From CAYTTA01 sp964440655 (lineage in GTDB: Bacteria; Bacteroidota; Rhodothermia; Balneolales; Balneolaceae), in contig CAYTTA010000010.1 in NCBI GenBank assembly GCA_964440655.1, positions 1 through 55,261 of the forward strand: a stretch of 55,261 nt of DNA, written 5' to 3'. Positions 16,726-25,494 of this stretch are shown here, one piece after another (position 1 is the stretch's first letter; every line of letters starts with the position of its first letter). The notes beneath the pieces were generated by a model. That model worked only from the letters and a program-made list of their open reading frames with translations. It ran no database searches and was not told the origin of the DNA. The translations under genes and the position numbers were made by a program.

Positions 16726-17569
16726 AGAGCTGAACAGTGCGCATAAGGCGATGTTTCTGAAGGTGCTTGAGGAGGGGCTGGAAGAGGACGCGGGGTTCGG
16801 GGACATCACCAGCAGTTCAATCCCCTTTCCTGCCCGGTCGTCCGGATCATTCAGGGTCAAGGAACGGGGAGTGCTCTCCGGAATCCACGCTATCAGAATC
16901 GGATACGGGCTGCTCGAGCCCTCTGTGGAAGTCACCCTCCACAAGAGTGACGGGGAACGGATCGAACCGGGCGACCTGATCGCCAGTGTTGAAGGTCCGG
17001 CAGCCGCTCTTTTGACCGGAGAGAGGGTTATTCTGAATCTGATTCAGCATCTGAGCGGCATTGCCACCTCGACCGCGAAAGCGGCCGAAGCACTGAAAGG
17101 GAGCCCTCTTCGGGTGTGTGACACCCGGAAGACGCTGCCGGGACTGCGCGCTCTGCAGAAATATGCAGTGCGGTGCGGGGGTGGTCTGAATCACCGGATG
17201 CGTCTCGATTCAGGAGCGATGATCAAGGACAACCATATTGCCGCAGCGGGGGGGATCCGGCCGGCGGTCGAGGCGGTCCGCCGTCAGGCGGGTCCAATGA
17301 TCCGGATCGAGGTGGAGTGCGAGACCGAGGAGCAGATCCGGGAGGCGGTGAAGGCGGGCGCCGACATCATCATGCTAGACAACAAATCCCCTGAAGAGGC
17401 TGAACGGCTCTGCCGCCTTATCCCGGAACCGATTCAGATTGAACTCTCCGGGGGGATCACTCCGGAGAGAGCGGGAGCGTACCGGGAGTGCGGTGCACAC
17501 TGGCTCTCCATCGGTTCTCTGACCCATTCGGTCAGGGCGCTTGATATCAGTTTTGATCTGGAACTATAG
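16706..17569 (+). CDS. nadC: Nicotinate-nucleotide pyrophosphorylase (carboxylating)
   Basis: NadC joins quinolinate to PRPP with loss of CO2, giving nicotinate mononucleotide, two steps after NadB. The product of about 287 residues has EDAGFGDITS near the N-terminus, VRLD/T-type segments VCDTRKTLPGLRALQKYAV and GGGLNHRMRLDSGAMIKDNH in the middle (substrate-binding Arg, His and Lys), and ADIIMLDN and IELSGGI in the barrel C-terminus. The start at 16706 overlaps nadB by 20 bp; ATG 16715 and 16751 are alternatives. Tight overlap indicates one nadBC transcript. Confidence 0.94.
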   Translation: MWTMISEELNSAHKAMFLKVLEEGLEEDAGFGDITSSSIPFPARSSGSFRVKERGVLSGIHAIRIGYGLLEPSVEVTLHKSDGERIEPGDLIASVEGPAAALLTGERVILNLIQHLSGIATSTAKAAEALKGSPLRVCDTRKTLPGLRALQKYAVRCGGGLNHRMRLDSGAMIKDNHIAAAGGIRPAVEAVRRQAGPMIRIEVECETEEQIREAVKAGADIIMLDNKSPEEAERLCRLIPEPIQIELSGGITPERAGAYRECGAHWLSIGSLTHSVRALDISFDLEL

Positions 17570-17667
17570 CCTGTGGGCTTTGTGCGGTTGCCCGGGAAAG
17601 AGCTCTTCAGCACCACGACGTATTCACGGCAGACACCTTTCTCTTCTTGTGAAAAAGGGGGAAAACG

Positions 17668-17699
17668 GTTGATTCTTAACGGATTTCAGAATAATTTTT
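17668..17699 (+). promoter_or_regulatory. Possible promoter of the ferredoxin gene
   Basis: GTTG (17668-17671) and TAATTTTT (17692-17699) are 20 bp apart, close to the Bacteroidota TTG/TAnnTTTG arrangement, and lie about 38 bp before the ferredoxin ATG in an AT-rich stretch of otherwise GC-rich DNA. Confidence 0.4.
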
Positions 17700-17737
17700 A
17701 ATGTTCCTGTAGTAATCACACACTCTCTGGTAACCCC

Positions 17738-18076
17738 ATGGCTTACGTCGTAACCGAACCCTGCATCAACTGCAAGTACACCAACTGTGCTTCCGTATGT
17801 CCTGTGGATGCATTCCGCGAAGGACCGAACTTTCTTACGATTGACCCCCTCGAGTGTATCGATTGCGACGCATGTGTACCGGAGTGTCCTGTAGAAGCGA
17901 TCTTTCCCGATGACGAGGTACCCGAGAAGTGGGAGCACTATATCGAGCTGAATGAGCGCCTTGCCGAGGAGTGGTCCGAAAACGTGATCAACGAGACCAG
18001 GGATCCGCTTCCGGATGCGGATGAATGGGCCGAGGTTGAGGACAAGCTCGAGCACCTGATTGAATCCTGGGATTGA
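17738..18076 (+). CDS. fdxA: 7Fe ferredoxin ([3Fe-4S][4Fe-4S])
   Basis: This 112-residue electron carrier is close in layout to Azotobacter ferredoxin I. It opens AYVVTEPCINCKYTNC and carries Cys9, Cys12, Cys17 and Cys21, then Cys40, Cys43, Cys46 and Cys50 in ECIDCDACVPECP. The long C-terminal tail (KWEHYIELNERLAEEW and PLPDADEWAEVEDKL) is characteristic of the 7Fe type. The cysteine that is free in the Azotobacter protein is Ala here, which should not affect cluster ligation. It stands alone after nadC. Confidence 0.93.
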   Translation: MAYVVTEPCINCKYTNCASVCPVDAFREGPNFLTIDPLECIDCDACVPECPVEAIFPDDEVPEKWEHYIELNERLAEEWSENVINETRDPLPDADEWAEVEDKLEHLIESWD

Positions 18077-18188
18077 TACCCGATCCCGGGATCCATAGAT
18101 TGCGAAGAGATCGCCCGCCGGAGACCCCTTGCCGTCGGGGACGAAGGATCCGGCACACCCTGCACCAGAAAGCTGAACCGAGCCGGTC

Positions 18189-19049
18189 ATGAGCCTAGCA
18201 GAGATCTCCTTTCGCGGAAGGAAAATGGACCTTTCGCGTCCGCGAATCGCAGGTATTCTCAATATGACCCCCGATTCATTCTATGACGGGGGTTTTTTTG
18301 TTTCAGCCGAGGAAGGGCTGGAGCGGATCGCCGCAATGGTACGGGACGGGGCCGACATCATCGACGTTGGAGGAGAGTCGACCCGGCCGGGGTCCGATCC
18401 TGTTTCTTCAGGTGAAGAGATGGAGCGTGTCCTGCCTATTCTGGAGAAGGCGGTCCCGGAGTTCCCCGAGGTGCTCTTCTCCATAGATACGACCAAGTAT
18501 GAAGTGGCCCGCGCGGCACTGGAGGCCGGTGTACAGATTGTCAACGATGTGAGCGGCCTGCGAAATGCACCGGAACTCGCTTCCCTTTGTGCAGAATATG
18601 ATGCCGGTTATGTTCTGATGCACAGCAAGGGTACCCCGAGAGACATGCAGATTGATCCCCGCTATGAAGATGTCCTGGCTGAGGTGGAGCTGTTTTTCCA
18701 CTCCGGACTGGAGAGGCTCGCGGATGCCGGTGTGAAGAGAGTCATTCTGGATCCCGGGATCGGGTTCGGCAAGACAGCAGCCCACAATCTTACACTGATT
18801 GCAGGACTGGAACGACTGGGAAAATCAGGGTATCCTCTCCTGGTAGGGGCATCCAGAAAATCGTTGATCGGACAGATACTGGACAATCGACCGGCGGGCG
18901 GAAGACTTGCAGGCACCATTGCCCTCCACTACCACTGCCTGATCAACGGGGCTCGGATACTGCGCGTTCACGATGTGCGCGAAGCGAAAGATTCTGTCGA
19001 AATATACAATGCAGTCATGGCTGCACAATCCGAAATCCACTCCATTTGA
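18189..19049 (+). CDS. folP: Dihydropteroate synthase
   Basis: FolP condenses 6-hydroxymethyl-dihydropterin pyrophosphate with p-aminobenzoate in folate synthesis, the step blocked by sulfonamides. The 286-residue TIM barrel has the signatures GILNMTPDSFYDGG (near 22-35) and IIDVGGESTRPGSDPV, then VNDVSGL, ILDPGIGFGKTAAHNL and GASRKSLIG. The next gene, cdaA, starts with a TTG that overlaps the folP stop, so the two are translationally coupled. Confidence 0.96.
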   Translation: MSLAEISFRGRKMDLSRPRIAGILNMTPDSFYDGGFFVSAEEGLERIAAMVRDGADIIDVGGESTRPGSDPVSSGEEMERVLPILEKAVPEFPEVLFSIDTTKYEVARAALEAGVQIVNDVSGLRNAPELASLCAEYDAGYVLMHSKGTPRDMQIDPRYEDVLAEVELFFHSGLERLADAGVKRVILDPGIGFGKTAAHNLTLIAGLERLGKSGYPLLVGASRKSLIGQILDNRPAGGRLAGTIALHYHCLINGARILRVHDVREAKDSVEIYNAVMAAQSEIHSI

Positions 19050-19864
19050 TACCGATAGGTTTTCTTGAGTTCGGAATTACCGACCTGATCGAGACCACGG
19101 TCATCGCACTGGTCCTCTTCTACCTCTACCGGTGGGTTCGGGGAACGTTTGCCATCCAGGCGGCACTCGGGTTGGTTTTTGTCATCATGATCAATGCGGT
19201 CGTCAGTTTTCTCGGACTGACTACCCTCAATTTCATCCTTCGGAGTATTCTGGATGTCGGTGTGCTGGCCGTGCTAATCATATTTCAGCCCGAGATCCGG
19301 AAGCTTCTTTACAGTCTGGGACAGAATACCTCCCTGGACCGCTTCTTTGGCCGGACCAGTTCGGTTTCCGTGGTCGAGGAGGTGGTGACCGCAGTACGGA
19401 ATCTCTCCCACTCCAAGACCGGCGCTCTCATCGTATTTGCCCGTTCCACCTCCCTGCAGGATCTGGTTGATGTCGGCGTGCAGCTGGACGCAAGAGTGAA
19501 GAGTGAGATGCTGGAGACCATTTTCCAGAAAGACACCCCCCTTCATGACGGAGCGGTCATTATCCGGAACAACCGCATTGTTGCCGCACGCTGTTATCTG
19601 CCCATCTCACAAAACCCCAATCTCTCCTCGGAATTTGGTACACGACACCGTGCCGCCGTGGGGATCAGTGAGACGAACAATGTCTTTGTGATCGTTGTCT
19701 CCGAAGAGACCGGCAGAATATCGGTTGCCCAGAACGGGAATCTGACCAGCGGTCTGTCAATTCAGAAACTGCGGGCGGAGATGGAGGAGCTCTTCGCATC
19801 GGGGAAGATTGACGAAGAGGGGATCGGTTTTTCTACCGGCAAGAGTGACCTGGAAATGAACTGA
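19046..19864 (+). CDS. cdaA: Diadenylate cyclase, CdaA type
   Basis: CdaA makes cyclic di-AMP from two ATP at the membrane; the messenger controls potassium and osmotic balance in many bacteria. The 272-residue protein has three N-terminal membrane helices (about 14-30, 36-57 and 60-82), then the DAC domain with the catalytic LHDGAVII (Asp168-Gly-Ala) and TRHRAAVGISE (Arg200-His-Arg). The TTG start overlaps the folP stop by 4 bp; CdaA proteins begin in just this way, so the start is sound. No c-di-AMP phosphodiesterase is seen in the window. Confidence 0.93.
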   Translation: MIPIGFLEFGITDLIETTVIALVLFYLYRWVRGTFAIQAALGLVFVIMINAVVSFLGLTTLNFILRSILDVGVLAVLIIFQPEIRKLLYSLGQNTSLDRFFGRTSSVSVVEEVVTAVRNLSHSKTGALIVFARSTSLQDLVDVGVQLDARVKSEMLETIFQKDTPLHDGAVIIRNNRIVAARCYLPISQNPNLSSEFGTRHRAAVGISETNNVFVIVVSEETGRISVAQNGNLTSGLSIQKLRAEMEELFASGKIDEEGIGFSTGKSDLEMN

Positions 19865-19955
19865 CCGGTCTCTCCGTTGTCTGGGCGGATGTGGAGGGTG
19901 CGGTGAGGGGTCCTTCCCCGGCAATTGGGATCGGAATTTGTTAAATTCAGACGTT

Positions 19956-20384
19956 ATGACCATACAGGAAAAGCAGAACCGGATCATCCGTGAGTTTCAA
20001 CTGCTTGGGGACTGGCAGGAGAGATACCGGTACATCATCAGACTGGGACAGAAACTGGAACCACTCGAAGAGCAGCACAGAGTGGAGGAAAATCTGGTTC
20101 GGGGATGCCAGTCCCGGGTCTGGCTGACAGCCAGGATGGAAGGTGACAAGGTCCTCTTCAAGGCGGACAGTGACGCCGCGATTACCAAAGGTCTGGTTGC
20201 ACTGCTGATCCGTGTCTACTCCGGTGAGACTCCGGAGACCATTATGCAGACACCTCCCGACTTCATCCAGAAAATCGGGATGCAGGAACATCTCTCCCCC
20301 ACCCGTTCCAACGGGCTCTTTTCGATGGTTAAACAGATGAAGATCTATGCGATGGCTTTTAAGGCAAAGATGGAACAGGATTGA
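19956..20384 (+). CDS. sufE: SufE-family cysteine desulfurase activator
   Basis: SufE takes persulfide sulfur from SufS and stimulates Fe-S cluster assembly. The 142-residue protein has the GCQSRVWL motif with Cys51, the expected sulfur-accepting residue, and the family segments FQLLGDWQERYRYIIRLG and RVYSGETPETI. I use ATG 19956 rather than the in-frame TTG at 19938 because SufE proteins begin about 20 residues before the FQ-L-D-W motif. The dsbD gene begins 7 bp after its stop, so the two thiol-related genes are probably co-transcribed. No SufS is in the window. Confidence 0.92.
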   Translation: MTIQEKQNRIIREFQLLGDWQERYRYIIRLGQKLEPLEEQHRVEENLVRGCQSRVWLTARMEGDKVLFKADSDAAITKGLVALLIRVYSGETPETIMQTPPDFIQKIGMQEHLSPTRSNGLFSMVKQMKIYAMAFKAKMEQD

Positions 20385-20391
20385 AGTAGGA

Positions 20392-22308
20392 ATGACAATA
20401 ACCGACCGGTTTGCAAGGTGGCCGTCTCGCTCTATCCTCGCTTTCGTAATTCTTCATCTCTTCCTTCTTTTTCTCACGTCCCTCCCCCTGGCTGCCCAGG
20501 GGGGAGAAGCAATCGGCACTCTCTCGAGCCTTCGCATGGTTCGTCCCGAAGTGAGAATGTCCCAAAACCTGCTCCCGGCGGGTTCTTCCATGAGGGGGGC
20601 GATTCTGCTCAATCTGGAGAGTGGTTGGCATGTCAATGCCCACCGGCCGTCGATGGAGTATCTGATAGGAACCGACCTACAGTTCCAGGAGAGAGAGGGG
20701 ATCCGTATCTCACGGATCACTTACCCTTCCGAAAGGGAGTACCGGTTTGACTTTGCGCCGGAACCGGTTGCCGTCTACGAGGGGGATGCGCCGATCTTCT
20801 TTACTCTTACCGCTTCGGAACAGCTTCCGCCCGGAGAGGTGGTTCTTGAGGCGACTCTCCGGGTTCAGGCCTGTAACAATGAAGTCTGTCTGGCGCCGGC
20901 CACACTCGATTTGACAATCCCCGTCGAAATCTCGGCCGCCGGAACCGGGTATCAGCTGCTTGACCGTTCGCTCTTTGAGCGGGATGAGAACGGAAGCGGA
21001 TCGATCACCGATGCACTTTCTGCCCGGGGAAGCGGTGAGATTGAAGCCCTGTTCGATTCACTGGGATTTTTCTGGGCCATGGTCGGAATATTTCTGGTGG
21101 GGCTGGCTCTCAACCTGACTCCCTGTGTCTATCCCATGCTCTCGGTGACGGTCTCCCTCTTCGGAGGCCAGACAGTCTCGGAACCGGGGAGTGCCAGCCG
21201 CCTTGGGCACTCTTTCCTGATGGCGCTGATCTATGTTCTGGGCATTGTCGGGATGTACAGCGTGCTTGGAGTCGCAGCCGCTTTCACCGGATCCCTCTTC
21301 GGCAGCTGGATGCAGAGTCCGGTGGTTCTGGCCGGGATCGGGATTCTGATATTCGCTCTTGCCCTGAGCATGTTCGGACTCTATGAACTGCAGCCTCCCT
21401 CTTCCTGGCTGCAGTCACTGGGTGGCGCCCAGAGAAAAGCATCCGGTGTGTTCGGACACTTTTTCTCAGGACTGGTAGTGGGGGTATTTGCAGCTCCCTG
21501 CATCGGGCCGCCCATTATTGCCTTGCTTGCCTTTGTCGGGGCGCAGGGCGACCCTCTTTTCGGTTTTCTGATCTTTTTCGTCATGGCGTTCGGACTCGGA
21601 TTCCCCTATCTCATTCTGGGGACCTTCTCCGGACTCCTCTCGCGTCTGCCCCGCTCCGGAATCTGGATGGTCTGGGTGAAAAAGGTCTTCGGAGTGGTTC
21701 TCACAGGAGTCGCGCTCTTCTATCTCGCTCTTGCCTTCAAGCCCTCGTGGTCCCTGCATGCGGTGATCCTCACTCTACTTGCCGGAGGCATCTACCTGGG
21801 ATTTGTCGAGAGATCGGGGCGGGATACCAGAATTTTTTACCGGGTCAAACAGGCAACGGGAGTGATTCTTCTCATTGCGGGAATCCTGCTTATCCGGAAT
21901 CTTCAAAAACCCGGCATCGTATGGGAGGAGTGGTCCGAAGAGAAGCTCGCAGCGGCAGTGGAGGGTTCCGCTCCCGTTCTGATCGATTTCTATGCAGACT
22001 GGTGCATCCCCTGCCTGGAGCTTGAACGCACCACCTACACCGATCCCCGGGTCATTGCGGAGTCGGAACGTTTTGTCCGGCTCAAGGCCGATCTCACCCA
22101 TTATGATTCCCCCGAGTCGGAAGCGTTGAGAGAACGGTTTGCCATTGCCGGGGTCCCGACGGTGCTTTTTCTGGATCGCGGTGGAGAGGAGGTGGTAGAG
22201 GCGCGTGTGGTCGGTTATCTCCGGGCGGATCATTTTCTGGAACGTCTCCGGATGGTTCCTCACGAGGAGACTCCGGCCAGGCAGCAGGCCGTGGAAGCCG
22301 GGCCGTGA
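20392..22308 (+). CDS. dsbD: Thiol:disulfide interchange protein DsbD
   Basis: DsbD carries reducing power from cytoplasmic thioredoxin across the inner membrane. The 638-residue product has a signal peptide at about 13-35, a periplasmic immunoglobulin-like domain with CNNEVC cysteines, a central domain of about eight membrane helices containing NLTPCVYPM and GVFAAPCIGPP (one redox cysteine each), and a C-terminal thioredoxin domain with ADWCIPC (Cys538, Cys541). All three modules are present and in the usual order. The start at 20392 is 7 bp after sufE. Confidence 0.94.
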   Translation: MTITDRFARWPSRSILAFVILHLFLLFLTSLPLAAQGGEAIGTLSSLRMVRPEVRMSQNLLPAGSSMRGAILLNLESGWHVNAHRPSMEYLIGTDLQFQEREGIRISRITYPSEREYRFDFAPEPVAVYEGDAPIFFTLTASEQLPPGEVVLEATLRVQACNNEVCLAPATLDLTIPVEISAAGTGYQLLDRSLFERDENGSGSITDALSARGSGEIEALFDSLGFFWAMVGIFLVGLALNLTPCVYPMLSVTVSLFGGQTVSEPGSASRLGHSFLMALIYVLGIVGMYSVLGVAAAFTGSLFGSWMQSPVVLAGIGILIFALALSMFGLYELQPPSSWLQSLGGAQRKASGVFGHFFSGLVVGVFAAPCIGPPIIALLAFVGAQGDPLFGFLIFFVMAFGLGFPYLILGTFSGLLSRLPRSGIWMVWVKKVFGVVLTGVALFYLALAFKPSWSLHAVILTLLAGGIYLGFVERSGRDTRIFYRVKQATGVILLIAGILLIRNLQKPGIVWEEWSEEKLAAAVEGSAPVLIDFYADWCIPCLELERTTYTDPRVIAESERFVRLKADLTHYDSPESEALRERFAIAGVPTVLFLDRGGEEVVEARVVGYLRADHFLERLRMVPHEETPARQQAVEAGP

Positions 22309-22373
22309 CATGAAGAATCAACCAGGAATTTTTTTAACGTAACTGGCGAAACCTAACGGTATAACGGGCAGGC

Positions 22374-23021
22374 ATGAAGAAAGCAACCAAAGCGGAACGC
22401 ACCCGGGCACGTATCATTGAGCTCTCGGCCCCCCTCTTTAACCGGCAGGGATATGCCGGAACCGCCATGTCGGACATTCTCAAGGCGACAGGACTGACCA
22501 AAGGTGGCATTTATGGCAATTTTTCCGGAAAGGATGAGCTGGCACTTGAAGCGTTTGAATACAACAGGGACAAGCTGTTTCAGGGGCTGCATTCACGGCT
22601 GGAGGGAGTGGATTCCGCCATTGGCCAGCTTCATGCATTTTTCCGGGCTCACACCGAAGTGATCGAACTTTTTCCGGACGGATGTCCCATTCTGAACATG
22701 GCAACGGAAGCGGACGATACCCATCCCGAACTGCGAAAAAAAGCGATGGCTGCGATCCTGATCTGGATCAACTATCTGAAAGGGATTATCCGTCAGGGAA
22801 TCGAGACGGATGAAATCCGTTCAACGGTCGACCCGGAGCGCTATGCCCGCATGTTTGTAGCGATGCTGGAGGGTGGGGTTTTCATGGGCAAACTTCTGGG
22901 GAACAGAGAAGCCTACCTGGAGGTGGTCCGGCATATTCAGAGGATTATCGATCTGGAGCTGGCCGACCCCTCTGCGCTGTTGGGGGGCAAAAAAAAGGCC
23001 ACGCGTGAGAGCGTGGCCTGA
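22374..23021 (+). CDS. TetR/AcrR-family transcriptional regulator
   Basis: This 215-residue repressor has an N-terminal helix-turn-helix, TRARIIELSAPLFNRQGYAGTAMSDIL then ATGLTKGGIYGNFSGKDELAL (about 10-58; quoted in two parts), with the typical GG-x-Y-x-x-F turn, and a helical ligand-binding domain. It stands 65 bp after dsbD with no neighbouring efflux or detoxification gene on which to base a guess at its target. Its last ten or so codons coincide with the intrinsic terminator of the opposite cold-shock gene. Confidence 0.88.
   Translation: MKKATKAERTRARIIELSAPLFNRQGYAGTAMSDILKATGLTKGGIYGNFSGKDELALEAFEYNRDKLFQGLHSRLEGVDSAIGQLHAFFRAHTEVIELFPDGCPILNMATEADDTHPELRKKAMAAILIWINYLKGIIRQGIETDEIRSTVDPERYARMFVAMLEGGVFMGKLLGNREAYLEVVRHIQRIIDLELADPSALLGGKKKATRESVA
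22989..23018 (-). terminator. Rho-independent terminator of the cold-shock gene, inside the tetR coding end
   Basis: On the minus strand GGCCACGC and GCGTGGCC pair perfectly (8 bp, 6-nt loop) and are followed by eight T's. It lies 25 bp past the cold-shock stop and ends just before the tetR stop codon, so it is read as protein on one strand and as a terminator on the other. Confidence 0.8.
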
Positions 23022-23042
23022 TGTTCAAAATTCCGGAGTCGC

Positions 23043-23261
23043 TTATTCGTAGTCGAGGCTGATTACGTCTACGGCACTCAGACCTTTCGGGGTCTCCTCT
23101 ACAGAAAATTGCACTGCTTCACCTTCTTCCAGTCCCTGATGGTATCCCAGGTTCTGAATGTTGTTTCGGTGAACAAAGATATCCTTGCCACCGTCATCCG
23201 GTTCGATAAAGCCATAGCCTTTTTCTGCATCGAACCATTTTACTTTGCCTTGTCTCGTCAT
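23043..23261 (-). CDS. Cold-shock domain protein (CspA family)
   Basis: This 72-residue single-domain OB-fold protein binds single-stranded RNA or DNA and melts RNA structure. The motifs KGYGFIEPDDGGKDIFVH contain RNP1 and RNP2. GKVKWFDAEKGYGF near the N-terminus is typical. I place the start at ATG 23261 (MTRQGKVKWF), the usual family start; an upstream in-frame start would add seven residues. The mRNA leader contains a small CACCT/AGGTG hairpin, and leader structure often tunes csp expression, although no cold-box sequence is evident. Confidence 0.93.
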   Translation of the reverse strand: MTRQGKVKWFDAEKGYGFIEPDDGGKDIFVHRNNIQNLGYHQGLEEGEAVQFSVEETPKGLSAVDVISLDYE

Positions 23262-23530
23262 GTGTGTCTTGTTGTTAAACACCTACCCTACAGGTGCGCA
23301 TCCAATGAAAAGAATTGCTGAACAAATCGTTCCAGAAGAGATACTGTACTGAAAGACGTAGGTGGGTAATTAAAGGTAACGGATTCAAGATAGGTAAAAG
23401 GGGCCAGAAACCAAATAAAATAGTGAGAGGGCACTGTTTTTCTGAAAGATCTCTTTCACCTTGGCCACCACTGGAAATCCGATCCCCGACCTGATTGGGT
23501 GAACCCGGGAAGCATGTCCCCGGAAAGGTG

Positions 23531-23538
23531 TATATTTG
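23531..23538 (+). promoter_or_regulatory. -7 box of the ettA promoter
   Basis: TATATTTG fits the Bacteroidota TAnnTTTG element exactly and lies 38 bp before the GTG start of ettA. The -33 region (GGAA) does not match TTTG, so the promoter may be weak or depend on other factors. Confidence 0.4.
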
Positions 23539-23575
23539 CCGATTCACCAGCAACCTCCATCAGAAGGCAAGAAAC

Positions 23576-25249
23576 GTGAGCGATCAGAAGATCATTTTTT
23601 CCATGTCGGGTGTCAGCAAGATCTACAAGCCCAACAGACGGGTGCTGAACGACATCAACCTCTCTTTTTTCTATGGAGCCAAAATCGGCGTCCTTGGTCT
23701 GAACGGATCCGGAAAGAGTACGTTGCTGCGGATCATTGCCGGTGTGGATAAAGATTACCTTGGTGATATCTCTGTCCAGAAGGGAATCACCTTCGGTTAT
23801 CTTCCCCAGGAGCCTGAACTGGATCCGGAGAAGACAGTTCGGGAGGTGGTCGAAGAGGGAGTTGCCGAAACCATGGCTCTTTTAAAAGAGTATGAGGCAG
23901 TGAATGAAGCGTTCGGTGATCCCGACGCCGATTTTGACGCACTGATCGAGAAGCAGGCGAGGCTTCAGGAGAAGATTGATCAGGTGGAGGCCTGGGACAT
24001 CGACAGCAAACTGGAACAGGCGATGGATGCATTGGGCACCCCTCCCGGAGAGACCCCGACAAAAGTTCTCTCTGGTGGAGAGGCCCGAAGAGTTGCTCTC
24101 TGCCGCCTGCTCCTGCAGAAGCCGGACGTGCTTCTGCTTGATGAACCCACCAACCATCTGGATGCCGACTCGGTCGGCTGGCTTGAGCAGCACCTGGCGC
24201 GCTATGAAGGAACCGTGATTGCGGTGACCCACGACAGGTATTTTCTGGACAATGTAGCGGGGTGGATTCTGGAGCTGGATCGCGGGGAAGGGTATCCCTT
24301 CAAGGGCAACTACAGCTCCTGGCTGGACCAGAAACGAAAACGCCTTGAGGTCGAGGAGAAGCAGGAATCGAAGCGACAGCGCGCACTGCAGAGAGAACTG
24401 GAGTGGATCCGGCAGACTCCCGGCGGTCGCCGGGCCAAGAGCAAGGCGCGGATTACCGCCTATCAGGATCTTCTTTCGGAAGAACGGGTCAGGCAGCAGG
24501 AAGAGCTGGAGATCTATATCCCCCCCGGACCCCGGCTCGGGGATCTTGTTATCGAGGCGAAAGGAGTATCAAAAGGGTTCGGGGGGCGAACTCTCATTCA
24601 GGATCTCAATTTCAGCCTGCCTCCCGGGGGAATTGTCGGAGTGATCGGTCCCAACGGTGCAGGAAAGACCACACTTTTCCGGATGATCACCGGTGAGGAA
24701 CAGCCGGACAATGGCACACTCTCTATCGGCGATACGGTCCAGCTGGGATATGTGGATCAGAAGCGCCCCCTGGACCCGGAGAGAACGATCTGGGAAGAGA
24801 TCTCCGATGGAAGTGAAATGATCCGCCTGGGCAGCCGGGAAGTCAACTCGCGTGCCTATGTAGCGCGGTTCAACTTCAGTGGCAGTGATCAGCAGAAAAG
24901 AGTAGGTGAACTCTCCGGTGGTGAGAGGAACCGGGTCCACCTTGCCAAAATGCTCAGAGAAGGGGCCAATGTCCTTCTCCTTGACGAACCGACCAACGAT
25001 CTTGATGTCAATACGCTGCGTGCTCTGGAAGAGGCGCTGCTCGATTTTGCCGGGTGTGCGGTGGTGATTTCACACGACCGATGGTTCCTGGACCGTATTG
25101 CCACCCACATTCTTGCCTTTGAAGGGGACGGAGAGGTGAAATGGTTCGAAGGGAACTATGAGGAGTATGAAGAGAACCGGAGGGAACGGCTCGGACTTGC
25201 ACCCGGAGAGAAAATGACGGCACGCTACCGCCGCCTGATGCGGGAGTAG
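23576..25249 (+). CDS. ettA: Energy-dependent translational throttle protein (ABC-F)
   Basis: EttA is a cytoplasmic ABC-F ATPase that binds the ribosomal E site and gates entry into elongation according to the ATP/ADP ratio. The 557-residue product has two ATPase domains: Walker A GLNGSGKST and signature LSGGEARRVALC, with DEPTNHLDAD; then GPNGAGKTT, LSGGERNRVHLAK and DEPTNDLDV. The linker between them carries WIRQTPGGRRAKSKARI, the EttA-type P-site tRNA interaction segment. The GTG start at 23576 gives almost exactly the E. coli length and has AAGG upstream. Confidence 0.94.
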   Translation: MSDQKIIFSMSGVSKIYKPNRRVLNDINLSFFYGAKIGVLGLNGSGKSTLLRIIAGVDKDYLGDISVQKGITFGYLPQEPELDPEKTVREVVEEGVAETMALLKEYEAVNEAFGDPDADFDALIEKQARLQEKIDQVEAWDIDSKLEQAMDALGTPPGETPTKVLSGGEARRVALCRLLLQKPDVLLLDEPTNHLDADSVGWLEQHLARYEGTVIAVTHDRYFLDNVAGWILELDRGEGYPFKGNYSSWLDQKRKRLEVEEKQESKRQRALQRELEWIRQTPGGRRAKSKARITAYQDLLSEERVRQQEELEIYIPPGPRLGDLVIEAKGVSKGFGGRTLIQDLNFSLPPGGIVGVIGPNGAGKTTLFRMITGEEQPDNGTLSIGDTVQLGYVDQKRPLDPERTIWEEISDGSEMIRLGSREVNSRAYVARFNFSGSDQQKRVGELSGGERNRVHLAKMLREGANVLLLDEPTNDLDVNTLRALEEALLDFAGCAVVISHDRWFLDRIATHILAFEGDGEVKWFEGNYEEYEENRRERLGLAPGEKMTARYRRLMRE

Positions 25250-25254
25250 CCGAA

Positions 25255-25494
25255 TCACCAGGGTTCGTCCAGCACCAGATCGATCTGATCGATCATTTTC
25301 TTTAGTGCTTCTTCCCGCGTTTCACCATGTGTGGTAAGAACTTTACCATCCTGGGCGGTTGCCGTCAGTTCAATTCCCGCCGGACTGCTTGATTCCCGGG
25401 CTATGGTGAAACCGCGGTATCCTCTCTCCCTCAGGATCTTGATCCGCTCGTGAAAAACGTATTCGCGATCTTCGAAATTATCATCGTTCATCAT
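25255..25494 (-). CDS. Small acidic protein of unknown function
   Basis: I do not recognise this 79-residue protein. It begins MMNDDNFEDREYVFHERIKI and reads as a short beta-alpha unit (RGYRGFTIARES, then GIELTATAQDGKVLTTHG, then a helix EEALKKMIDQIDLVL). No cysteines, signal peptide or membrane segment are seen. The initiator may be either of the first two Met codons. It converges with ettA, the two stops lying 5 bp apart, and has no operon partner. Confidence 0.55.
   Translation of the reverse strand: MMNDDNFEDREYVFHERIKILRERGYRGFTIARESSSPAGIELTATAQDGKVLTTHGETREEALKKMIDQIDLVLDEPW

Noticed and set aside
18077..18188. Riboswitch upstream of folP
   Set aside because: The 112-bp spacer has no tetrahydrofolate or other riboswitch core that I can recognise.
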